Source: CALINF01 sp039980455 (lineage in GTDB: Bacteria > Pseudomonadota > Gammaproteobacteria > Pseudomonadales > Halieaceae). From it: a DNA stretch of 64,000 nt. The position numbers and the translations under genes were made by a program. Below, piece after piece: positions 51,094-58,627 of the stretch. Where the stretch lies: positions 930,001 to 994,000 of the forward strand of contig JBDXCG010000003.1 of NCBI GenBank assembly GCA_039980455.1, given 5' to 3'. Each line of letters begins with the position of its first letter. Position 1 is the stretch's first letter. The notes under the pieces were generated by a model, which was not told where the DNA came from, ran no database searches, and was given only the letters and a program-made list of their open reading frames with translations.

Positions 51094-51959
51094 GCGGCCA
51101 CCTCTGCATAGGCTGCGGCAGCATAAGCCGAGTGAAGAGAGGCACAGACGGAATGTTCATGCCATTGCCGCTCACCTAACCGCGCCACTGGACGGAAACC
51201 CTGTACGCTATTGGCACAGAACACCTCCTGCGCCGCCGTCAACTCCGCCATGGTAAAAAACTCCTCATGAGCTGTTATCCCCTGCCTTGATGCCAGCGTC
51301 TCTAGCAACAACTGCCTGCGCGTTCCAGCGATGCCGCAGTCGATTATTGGCGGCGTAATAATTTCATCACCGATGACGGCAAACAGGTTTGCACTGGTCA
51401 AAGAATGGGGTCGCCCATTGTAATCACAAAGCAGCATGTCGTCCCATAAAGGTTCTCCAGAATCGACCATTCGGCGCTCATCCGCCGCCAGCACTTGCTC
51501 AAGGCGACTGCCATGCTTTATACCAGCCAGCGCTGGCTGTGCACCCAGTCGCATTGAAGCCACCCCCACGCTGGCCGCCGCTGTTTGTTGCGCGAACGTC
51601 TGTGACGGCTGCGTTGCATAAACAATAATTCGGGGCGTGGCCCGCTCGGGTGATAGATAGCCACGGGGCCCCTCACCGCGACTCACCGTTATGCGTATCA
51701 CTGCCTCATCAAACCCACGTTCGCCCAAACCAGCGATAACACCCTGCAATTGCTCTTGCAGTGCGGCGATACAGTCGGGGAAACCCAACACCTGGCAGCC
51801 ATACGTGAGACGTTGCCAATGCAAAGAAGAAAATGGAATGGCACCCTGAAATAAGCGACAGGTTTCAAACAAGCTGTCGCCCAACTCAACCGCACGATCG
51901 GGCAAAGGCAACGCAGAAGACTCCACGCCGTCAATCCAGATTAGGGTAGCGCTGGCCAC
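51090..51959 (-). CDS. pabC: Aminodeoxychorismate lyase
   Basis: PLP-dependent lyase forming p-aminobenzoate for folate. It has 289 residues from a GTG. The fold type IV signature is DRAVELGDSLFETCRLFQGA at the N-terminus. The PLP lysine is in ALAGIKHGSRLEQVLAADER. The ANLFAVIGDEIITPPIIDCG and GIAGTRRQLLLETLA segments bind PLP phosphate. Coupled to mltG through a TTGA overlap and 10 bases after fabF. Confidence 0.93.
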   Translation of the reverse strand: MASATLIWIDGVESSALPLPDRAVELGDSLFETCRLFQGAIPFSSLHWQRLTYGCQVLGFPDCIAALQEQLQGVIAGLGERGFDEAVIRITVSRGEGPRGYLSPERATPRIIVYATQPSQTFAQQTAAASVGVASMRLGAQPALAGIKHGSRLEQVLAADERRMVDSGEPLWDDMLLCDYNGRPHSLTSANLFAVIGDEIITPPIIDCGIAGTRRQLLLETLASRQGITAHEEFFTMAELTAAQEVFCANSVQGFRPVARLGERQWHEHSVCASLHSAYAAAAYAEVAA

Positions 51960-51969
51960 CGGTAGCGAA

Positions 51970-53211
51970 TCAGTCGAGCTTACTGAAAATCAGTGAACCG
52001 TTTGTACCACCGAAACCGAAGGAGTTGGTAAGCACACTGTGAATGGGTCTTTCCTGAGCCGTGTGGGGTACGTAGTTAAGAGTGCAACCTTCGTCGGGGT
52101 TGTCGAGGTTAATCGTAGGTGGAGCCACCTGATCCCGAATCGCCAGCACCGAAAAAATAGCCTCAACCGCGCCGGCCGCACCTAGCAGATGGCCGATCAT
52201 GGACTTGGTAGAGCTAACGGCCACATTTGCAGCCTCATTACCCATTACCATCTCGACAGCCTTGCTCTCGGCCACATCACCGGCAGGCGTCGACGTACCG
52301 TGGGCATTGATGTAGTTAATCTTGTCCAACGCCACGCCGGCATCGCGTACGGCATTGCGCATCGATGCGGCTGCACCCCGTCCGTCTTCAGGGGGTAACG
52401 TCATATGGTGCGCGTCACCGCTCATGCCAAAGCCAGTAAGTTCGGCATAGATCTTCGCACCGCGAGCTACTGCAGAGTCATAAGACTCAAGCACCACTAC
52501 TCCGGCACCATCGCCCAGGACAAAACCATCGCGATCTCTATCCCAAGGGCGTGAAGCCGCTTCGGGATCATCATTACGGGTAGATAATGCTCTGGCCGCG
52601 GCAAACCCGCCCAACCCGACAGGTGTGGTCGCCATTTCGGCGCCGCCTGCAAGCATGGCGTCTGCATCGCCTTGTGCAATCATACGTGCTGCCAGTCCCA
52701 GATTGTGCGTACCAGACGTACAGGCCGTTACTATCGCAATATTGGGGCCTTGCAAGTTGAACTTAACTGACAGGTTGCCAGAAATCATATTTATGATGGA
52801 CCCGGGCACGAAGAATGGCGAAATTCGGCGTGGCCCTGAGTTTTTGATGATCTCTGCGTTTTTCTCTATCTGGCCGATACCACCAATACCAGAGCCGATC
52901 GCACAACCCACGCGAGGCGCGATTTCGTCAGTTACCTCCAGGCCGGAATCCTGCATTGCCTGTATTCCCGCAGCCATACCGAACTGCACGAAGATATCCA
53001 TCTTGCGCGCTTCTTTAGGCTCTAGATATAACGACGAGTCCCAGTCCTTGACCGAGCAACTGAACTGCGTGCCAAACGCTGACACATCAAATGATTCAAT
53101 AGAGGCGGCGCCGCTCTTGCCAGCAAGGATATTGGCCCAGGTGTCTTCCACATTCAGACCAACAGGGCTCACCATTCCAAGCCCTGTTACCACCACTCTT
53201 CTGCCGTTCAC
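51970..53211 (-). CDS. fabF: 3-oxoacyl-ACP synthase II
   Basis: KAS II condensing enzyme of fatty-acid elongation, 413 residues from a GTG with TAGGAGA upstream. The catalytic triad is Cys in AIVTACTSGTHNLGLAARM, His in YINAHGTSTPAGD and His in STKSMIGHLLGAAGAVEA. The N-terminal VVVTGLGMVSPVGLNVEDTW and C-terminal LTNSFGFGGTNGSLIF are standard. A terminator-like hairpin separates it from acpP upstream, which would let fabF be expressed at a fraction of the acyl carrier protein. Confidence 0.97.
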   Translation of the reverse strand: MNGRRVVVTGLGMVSPVGLNVEDTWANILAGKSGAASIESFDVSAFGTQFSCSVKDWDSSLYLEPKEARKMDIFVQFGMAAGIQAMQDSGLEVTDEIAPRVGCAIGSGIGGIGQIEKNAEIIKNSGPRRISPFFVPGSIINMISGNLSVKFNLQGPNIAIVTACTSGTHNLGLAARMIAQGDADAMLAGGAEMATTPVGLGGFAAARALSTRNDDPEAASRPWDRDRDGFVLGDGAGVVVLESYDSAVARGAKIYAELTGFGMSGDAHHMTLPPEDGRGAAASMRNAVRDAGVALDKINYINAHGTSTPAGDVAESKAVEMVMGNEAANVAVSSTKSMIGHLLGAAGAVEAIFSVLAIRDQVAPPTINLDNPDEGCTLNYVPHTAQERPIHSVLTNSFGFGGTNGSLIFSKLD

Positions 53212-53255
53212 AGCGTCGTCTCCTAGTCTCGGTAATTGATCCGAGGCTTATAAAT

Positions 53256-53291
53256 AAAAAAAGCCGCTCTACTGTACATAGATACGGCTTT
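53256..53291 (-). terminator. Terminator/attenuator between acpP and fabF
   Basis: Minus strand AAAGCCG ... CGGCTTT (53291-53285 with 53266-53260) encloses a second short stem TCTA/TAGA, and the hairpin is followed by a T-rich tract (TTTTTTTATTT). It lies 21 bases after the acpP stop and 45 bases before the fabF start. Partial termination would explain high acpP and lower fabF levels. Confidence 0.75.
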
Positions 53292-53312
53292 CTAGCGGTA
53301 CTGAAAGAAAGA

Positions 53313-53549
53313 TCAGGCGAGATTGCTATTGATGTAATCGATTGCCAGCTTCACCGTGGTGATCTTCTCGGCTTCTTCGTCGGGAATCTCCGTCTCGAAC
53401 TCTTCCTCGAGCGCCATCACCAACTCAACAGTATCGAGCGAATCGGCCCCCAGATCTTCGACGAATGACGCCTCTGTCTGTACTTCCTCTTCTTTGACGC
53501 CCAACTGCTCAGCGACGATCTTTTTCACACGTTCTTCAATGCTGCTCAT
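53313..53549 (-). CDS. acpP: Acyl carrier protein
   Basis: Carrier of growing acyl chains, 78 residues from the ATG at 53549, exactly the usual length; CAGGAG lies upstream. The 4'-phosphopantetheine serine is in FVEDLGADSLDTVELVMALE. It is very acidic, as expected. The frame is open further upstream, but those residues are not ACP. It sits between fabG and fabF. Confidence 0.98.
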   Translation of the reverse strand: MSSIEERVKKIVAEQLGVKEEEVQTEASFVEDLGADSLDTVELVMALEEEFETEIPDEEAEKITTVKLAIDYINSNLA

Positions 53550-53690
53550 GATTATTAGAGACTCCTGAATTTTATAGAGATTTAAACCCCCCAACGGGCT
53601 CAAGCGCGCAGTTTACTCTTTTTTTGCACCGAGTAATAAATTTTTTTTGCCACTGCGGGGACAAACTCTTCGGTACCCGTCCATGGCTTC

Positions 53691-54434
53691 TTAGGCCATA
53701 TGCATACCACCATTAATGTGTACCGTCTCGCCGGTGATATAACCCGCCTTATCGCTACACAAAAAACTGACCAACGCGGCTATTTCCTCAGGCTCGCCCA
53801 GGCGAGAAAGAGGGATGTTCGTCAACATCATTTCACGCTGATCGTCGTTTAGCTCTCGCGTCATGTCGGTATCAATAAAACCCGGCGCTACGCAGTTTAC
53901 TGTAACACTGCGCGAGCCCAACTCGCGAGCCAGCGCGCGTGAAAAGCCTTCTGCTCCGGCTTTAGATGCTGCGTAGTTGCTCTGACCAATATTGCCCATG
54001 GAGCCAACGACAGATGTGACATTCACGATCCGTCCCCAGCGTGCCTTCGTCATACCACGCAGACAAGCCTTGCTGACGCGGTAGAGTGCGCTTAGGTTGG
54101 TATCGATAACGTCGTGCCATTCGTGCTCTTTCATGCGCATAAGGATGTTGTCACGCGTAATCCCCGCGTTATTCACTAGCACCAAAGGCGCTCCAAACTG
54201 CTCTGCGACCGCTTTGACCACTGTAGTCACACTGGCCTCATCAGCCACGTCCAGAGTCATTCCACAGCCCTTGTTGCCGGCCGCCTTAAGGTAATCGCCT
54301 ATTTTTTGCGCGCCAGCATCGCTAGTTGCAGTACCAACCACCGTGTAACCGTCGGCGCACAGTTGCTCTGCAATAGCCCGACCAATGCCGCGGCTGGCAC
54401 CAGTCACTAATGCTACCTTTTCATTGTGCTCCAT
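53691..54434 (-). CDS. fabG: 3-oxoacyl-ACP reductase
   Basis: NADPH-dependent short-chain dehydrogenase, 247 residues. The cofactor loop is VALVTGASRGIGRAIAEQL, followed by VLVNNAGITRDNILMRMKEH. The catalytic Ser-Tyr-Lys set is in NVTSVVGSMGNIGQ (Ser) and SNYAASKAGAEGFS (Tyr-x-x-x-Lys). GYITGETVHINGGMHMA is the usual C-terminus. GGGGAGAG precedes the ATG. Confidence 0.97.
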   Translation of the reverse strand: MEHNEKVALVTGASRGIGRAIAEQLCADGYTVVGTATSDAGAQKIGDYLKAAGNKGCGMTLDVADEASVTTVVKAVAEQFGAPLVLVNNAGITRDNILMRMKEHEWHDVIDTNLSALYRVSKACLRGMTKARWGRIVNVTSVVGSMGNIGQSNYAASKAGAEGFSRALARELGSRSVTVNCVAPGFIDTDMTRELNDDQREMMLTNIPLSRLGEPEEIAALVSFLCSDKAGYITGETVHINGGMHMA

Positions 54435-54470
54435 ACCCTCTCCCCCTGCTTTGATTGTTTGAGTGCTGCG

Positions 54471-55415
54471 TCAGGCCAGATCGGCCACGGTTTGGGTCAG
54501 CGACTCGGGTTCTTCCAAAGAGAAGCTCGTTAGCGACTTATCTATGCGCCTGTTAAGCCCACTCAATACTTTACCCGGGCCGCACTCCACCATGTTGTGA
54601 GCACCTGCTGCCACCATCGCCTGAACGCAGGCAGTCCAGCGCACCGGGCTGTAAATCTGCTCAACCAATAATGCACGTATGCGCTCAGGATTTTGCTCGG
54701 TGCGTGCATGCACATTGTGCACCACAGGAATTTCCGGCGCCGACACTTTTATATCTGCCAATACTACCGCCAACTTCTCACCCGCTGGCTTCATCAGTTC
54801 GGTATGGAAAGGCGCGCTTACGGGCAATGGCATGGCGCGCTTGGCACCCGCCTCTTTGAGCGCGTCAATCGCTACATCCACAGCCCCGGTTTGACCGGCA
54901 ATAACAACCTGGCCCGGCGAGTTAAAGTTAACTGCGGCGACCACACCTGCCCCACTCGCTTGTACCTGCTCACAGGTAGTATTAATGACATCATCGTCCA
55001 GGCCGATGATCGCTGCCATAGCACCTTCGCCCACCGGCACGGCGGTTTGCATGAAGCTGCCGCGCTGGCGTACCAGCTTAACGGCATCTGCAAATTGCAA
55101 CGCGCCTGCACAGACTAACGCGGAAAACTCACCGAGGCTGTGGCCAGCCATCTGCGCAGGTACTTGCCCTCCCGCTTGCAGGTATGCGCGCCATAGCGCG
55201 ACGCTGGCAGTTAGCAATACCGGCTGAGTTGTCTCGGTAAGATTGAGTGCCTCCTGCTCTCCATTCTGCACTAAGTCCCAAAGATCGTAGCCCAACGCTT
55301 GGGACGCCTCTGCGAATGTGTCCGCAATCACTGGGAAGGCATCTCCCGCAGCGGCGAGCATACCGATCTTCTGAGAGCCCTGACCTGGAAAGACAAATGC
55401 AGTAGCTGCAGTCAT
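54471..55415 (-). CDS. fabD: Malonyl-CoA--ACP transacylase
   Basis: Loads malonyl groups on ACP. It has 314 residues. FVFPGQGSQKIGML is the N-terminal motif, the active-site Ser is in MAGHSLGEFSALVCAGAL, and the Arg and His are in LVRQRGSFMQTAVP and LPVSAPFHTELMKPAGE. AAAGGA precedes the ATG. In related bacteria plsX lies between rpmF and fabD; here only a 224-base gap with a hairpin is present. Confidence 0.97.
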   Translation of the reverse strand: MTAATAFVFPGQGSQKIGMLAAAGDAFPVIADTFAEASQALGYDLWDLVQNGEQEALNLTETTQPVLLTASVALWRAYLQAGGQVPAQMAGHSLGEFSALVCAGALQFADAVKLVRQRGSFMQTAVPVGEGAMAAIIGLDDDVINTTCEQVQASGAGVVAAVNFNSPGQVVIAGQTGAVDVAIDALKEAGAKRAMPLPVSAPFHTELMKPAGEKLAVVLADIKVSAPEIPVVHNVHARTEQNPERIRALLVEQIYSPVRWTACVQAMVAAGAHNMVECGPGKVLSGLNRRIDKSLTSFSLEEPESLTQTVADLA

Positions 55416-55554
55416 AACGTTAATATCCTTTACGGTGCGTTGCCCACATTGCGCGTCCAGTAACGTTGGCGCACAGGGAGTGGCTATCGCGACATGATCT
55501 GAGAAGAGTGTAGAAGTTTGCTGTCGACATCGCTAGCCGCAAGCCAGAAACAGA

Positions 55555-55576
55555 CGCGGAGGCAAAAGCCTCCGCG
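55555..55576 (-). terminator. Hairpin terminator after rpmF
   Basis: CGCGGAGGC-AAAA-GCCTCCGCG, a perfect 9 bp stem with a 4-base loop, about 65 bases after the rpmF stop. On the minus strand it is followed by TCTGTTTCT, a broken T-tract. It lies where plsX would be expected and probably separates rpmF from fabD transcription. Confidence 0.65.
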
Positions 55577-55639
55577 GAAATCACAGTCGAAGTACGTGCA
55601 ATCACGGCTCCTGCCGCTCTTGCAAACGTACCAGACGTT

Positions 55640-55822
55640 TTAGTCGTCGCTATCAGTGTTAACGACTTTCTTACCGCGGTAGAAACCGTCAGCGCTCACG
55701 TGATGACGACGATGCGTCTCACCTGAAGTCTCGTCTACCGACAGAGTTGAACCTGTCAGAGAGTCGTGTGACCGGCGCATACCGCGACGCGAACGGGTCT
55801 TCTTGCTCTTTTGTACTGCCAT
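55640..55822 (-). CDS. rpmF: 50S ribosomal protein L32
   Basis: Ribosomal protein of 60 residues, reading AVQKSKKTRSRRGMRRSHDS and THRRHHVSADGFYRGKKVVN. This is the cysteine-free form of L32, without the zinc ribbon. AGGAG precedes the ATG. It lies 10 bases after yceD, the usual pair. Confidence 0.98.
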   Translation of the reverse strand: MAVQKSKKTRSRRGMRRSHDSLTGSTLSVDETSGETHRRHHVSADGFYRGKKVVNTDSDD

Positions 55823-55832
55823 TGTGTTACTC

Positions 55833-56360
55833 CTACTCTTCCTTACCGGGCTTCAATTGCGCCAGTACGTCAAACGGGTTGGACTTCTCACTCGGCGCTT
55901 CCGGGAGTGGCGCGTGAGAGAAATCCGCCAAATCAATTTCGCATTCTGTCTGTTCGTGATAACTAAACTGGGGAAGCGCCAATATTAGCTCCTCCTCCAC
56001 AACGTCCCACAAACGACAATCTTCATCGACAATTAACGCTTCAAGATCGCGCGGCAGAAGCCTAGCCTGCTCATCATTCCAAACGACCGCCAGCGTATTG
56101 TCTGTCTTAATGTTTAAGGGCATTGGCTGCAGGCAACGTTGGCATACAACCTTCACCTGTGCGTCAATATCCACTTGAACGACGCTGCGGTGCTCCTCAT
56201 CTCTAAAGAACACCATCACCACCTGAATACGCCCTTCATCGGACGCCAACAGCGTAGCAAAACGCTGCAAATCAAGCGGTTTTAACGTGCCCTCCACCTT
56301 CAGTTCACGCGTTGCTGCTTTACGTACATCCAGCGTGTTTGGAAGGGGGGCTGTCAACAT
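55833..56360 (-). CDS. yceD: YceD/DUF177 family protein (23S rRNA accumulation protein)
   Basis: A 175-residue acidic protein of the DUF177 family, known to be needed for normal 23S rRNA accumulation and always found next to rpmF. Seen are RELKVEGTLKPLDLQRFATL, DIDAQVKVVCQRCLQPMPLN with the family Cys-x-x-Cys, and EALIVDEDCRLWDVVEEELI with ILALPQFSYHEQTEC. Convergence of role with L32 suggests a ribosome-assembly function. Divergent from maf. Confidence 0.93.
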   Translation of the reverse strand: MLTAPLPNTLDVRKAATRELKVEGTLKPLDLQRFATLLASDEGRIQVVMVFFRDEEHRSVVQVDIDAQVKVVCQRCLQPMPLNIKTDNTLAVVWNDEQARLLPRDLEALIVDEDCRLWDVVEEELILALPQFSYHEQTECEIDLADFSHAPLPEAPSEKSNPFDVLAQLKPGKEE

Positions 56361-56468
56361 AGGCGCGCATCATAGGGATGCATTCCCCCTTTGTCAAAAA
56401 AATTCTTTAAAATACAATTAGTTCACTCACTTATGCACACCCCACGATCAGGGGTCGGTAGACCATTT

Positions 56469-57068
56469 ATGCAGCTCATACTCGCCTCCACATCGCCCTA
56501 CCGCAAAAAGCTACTCGAGAGGCTTCATCTGCCCTTTGAGTGCGCAAGCCCCACGACCGACGAATCTCCCCTTCGCGGGGAGTTACCAGCCGCCCGTGCA
56601 TTACGTTTGGCACTCCACAAAGCGCATAGCGTTGCTGCCGACAGGCCACATCGGCTGATTATTGGCTCTGATCAAGTGGCTGCCATCGGCGAGACCGTTC
56701 TGCGCAAACCTGGCTCACGCAATCCCGCGATTGCTCAGTTGCAGGCGAGTCAGGGCAAGGCGGTTGATTTTTATACAGCCATCGCACTGGTCAATAGTGA
56801 GACTGGCGAAGTGTTGAGCCATATAGAGCCGTTTCGCGTGTATTTCAAGGCCTTAACGCAGGCACAAATCGAGCACTACATCGATCTGGATAAGCCGTAT
56901 GACTGTGCGGGTAGTTTTAAATGGGAGAGCCTGGGCATCGCTCTGTTTGAACGTTTGAGCGGCGACGACCCCACCAGTTTGGAGGGTCTTCCCTTAATAG
57001 CCCTCACGACCTTGCTTGATCGCTGCGGCTTGCCCGTGCTGGGTAGTAGCAAAGCTATTCGATTGTAA
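56469..57068 (+). CDS. yceF: Maf family nucleotide pyrophosphatase (YceF type)
   Basis: House-cleaning NTP pyrophosphatase of 199 residues from the ATG at 56469; the frame extends 26 codons upstream but Maf proteins begin at QLILASTSPYRKKLLERLHL. Further motifs are IIGSDQVAAIGETVLRKPGS (catalytic Asp-Gln) and YDCAGSFKWESLGIALFERL. The neighbourhood (yceD, rpmF, rluC) matches E. coli yceF, which acts on m7GTP; this substrate is inferred from synteny. Confidence 0.93.
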   Translation: MQLILASTSPYRKKLLERLHLPFECASPTTDESPLRGELPAARALRLALHKAHSVAADRPHRLIIGSDQVAAIGETVLRKPGSRNPAIAQLQASQGKAVDFYTAIALVNSETGEVLSHIEPFRVYFKALTQAQIEHYIDLDKPYDCAGSFKWESLGIALFERLSGDDPTSLEGLPLIALTTLLDRCGLPVLGSSKAIRL

Positions 57069-57077
57069 TTTTTTGTT

Positions 57078-58040
57078 TTATATTAATTGGTTACGGGCGT
57101 TATTTAATATAACTTCTAATTCTTCATCCAGCGGTGCTTCCAGCTGTATCCGACCCGCGTCTGGCAACACGATGCTCAACTGACTCGCGTGTAGGAATAA
57201 CCGCTTGACGCCCAGCTGCCCCGCCACTGCCAGCGTTGTATCGTCACTGTATTTAGCGTCGCCAAGTAGGGGATGACCGGCAAACTGTGCGTGCACGCGA
57301 ATCTGGTGTGTGCGCCCTGTGATCGGCTTGGCCTGTACCAACGTCGCAGCGCCCAACCGCTCCAGTACCGTAAATTCAGTTTGCGCAGATTTGCCGTCTT
57401 TGGCGACCCGAACCATACGCTCACCCGATTGCAGCGTGTTCTTGGCAAGCGGTGCTTCCACCAATTTACGCTTACGCGGCCACTGCCCTGCGCACAATGC
57501 GGTATAGCGCTTATCTACCTTGTCTTCGCGCAATTGTCGATGCAACTCCTTTAACACAGCTGGTTTGCGCGCAATCATGATCAGGCCAGACGTATCGCGA
57601 TCCAGGCGATGTACCAGCTCCAGATACCGGTCGTCTGTGCGTGTTTGACGCAAACACTCAATCAAACCAAAGTTCAAACCGCTGCCGCCGTGCACGGCTA
57701 GCCCGGAAGGCTTGTTGATAACGAGCAACCCGGCGTCTTCATAAATAATGCGCTGGGGCAATAACTCGGCCCAGTAGTGCGGAATAATGGGTGGCGCTGC
57801 AGGATCCGGCTGGTGTAGCGGCGGAAGTCGGACAATATCGCCTGTGTGTACTCGATGATCGGGCTTTGCGCGCCCTTTATTGACGCGTATTTCTCCCTTG
57901 CGAAGCCCTCGGTAAAGCCGGGTTTTTGGCACCCCACGAAGAGTTTTTAGCAGAAAGTTGTCCAGCCGTTGTCCGTCTGAGGCTTCATCCACCTCTAGAT
58001 GCTGGACCCCGCTGCGCCTTGGCTGCTCAGAGTCACTCAT
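57078..58040 (-). CDS. rluC: 23S rRNA pseudouridine synthase RluC
   Basis: Pseudouridine synthase for 23S rRNA positions 955, 2504 and 2580 in E. coli. It has 320 residues from the ATG at 58040. An S4-like RNA-binding domain (GQRLDNFLLKTLRGVPKTRL, GEIRVNKGRAKPDHRVHTGD) precedes the catalytic domain with VHRLDRDTSGLIMIARKPAV (Asp nucleophile) and PITGRTHQIRVHAQFAGHPL. The frame is open 50 residues further upstream without a ribosome site. Divergent from rne, as in E. coli and Pseudomonas. Confidence 0.95.
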   Translation of the reverse strand: MSDSEQPRRSGVQHLEVDEASDGQRLDNFLLKTLRGVPKTRLYRGLRKGEIRVNKGRAKPDHRVHTGDIVRLPPLHQPDPAAPPIIPHYWAELLPQRIIYEDAGLLVINKPSGLAVHGGSGLNFGLIECLRQTRTDDRYLELVHRLDRDTSGLIMIARKPAVLKELHRQLREDKVDKRYTALCAGQWPRKRKLVEAPLAKNTLQSGERMVRVAKDGKSAQTEFTVLERLGAATLVQAKPITGRTHQIRVHAQFAGHPLLGDAKYSDDTTLAVAGQLGVKRLFLHASQLSIVLPDAGRIQLEAPLDEELEVILNNARNQLI

Positions 58041-58627
58041 CTGGGGAGAAATTCGTTTTAAATTTAGACACTTACCAACCTGCCCTTTTGCTGCTATAGT
58101 CCGCCGGTGTTTAGATACCCGCCTGACTCTAGTCAGTGCTGTGGGTGAGAGACCACCTGGCCATATTTGGAGCCTGCCGACGAAGCGCACCGCTCAGCCA
58201 GTATCGAGATACATAACCATAAACGGATGTCAGTACACAGTCCGGGTCGTATGAGCAAGATTGCTCCGCCCTCTCGAACCCAACCAGGTTCCTGTATTGC
58301 ACTGACATAACACTGACCGAGCAGCTAGGCTGCCGGTGTACAGAATCAGAGAAACGAGTTTTGCGCGTCGTCTGTATCAGGTGCAGCGACACTAACAAAA
58401 AGGCCGCGAGGGTGACAATCACTTTCGCAGCAAGCGCAGCAACCAGTAGACAACTCGCTGGTAGCGACACGGCAATTACCTGAGAAGATAGAGACCGACC
58501 ATCCCTGCGGCATACCGCTGCAGCTGGTTTTACTAGCAATACCGGTTTCATCTACCCGATTATTCGGGCTGCGTCACTGATTCCCCGCACCGCCAGGCCT
58601 CTGCTCTAGCAAGGCTAAAAGTTAATT
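58041..58627 (+). promoter_or_regulatory. Promoter region and long leader of rne
   Basis: The 587-base gap between rluC and rne holds no credible gene. rne in E. coli has a 361-base leader with hairpins that RNase E uses to control its own mRNA; a leader of about 520 bases is predicted here from the promoter near 58,100. A minus-strand frame over 58129-58551 has no family features and is rejected. Confidence 0.5.
58072..58100 (+). promoter_or_regulatory. Sigma-70 promoter of rne
   Basis: TTACCA (58072-58077), 17-base spacer, TATAGT (58095-58100, five of six to consensus). The start would be near 58107, about 520 bases before the rne ATG. Confidence 0.6.

Noticed and set aside
55420..55605. 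61-residue frame in the rpmF-fabD gap, checked as a plsX remnant
   Set aside because: No similarity to PlsX motifs (G-G-D) in any frame that I could see.
58129..58551. 140-residue minus-strand frame in the rne leader
   Set aside because: No ribosome site or family features; its hydrophobic middle reflects the leader composition.
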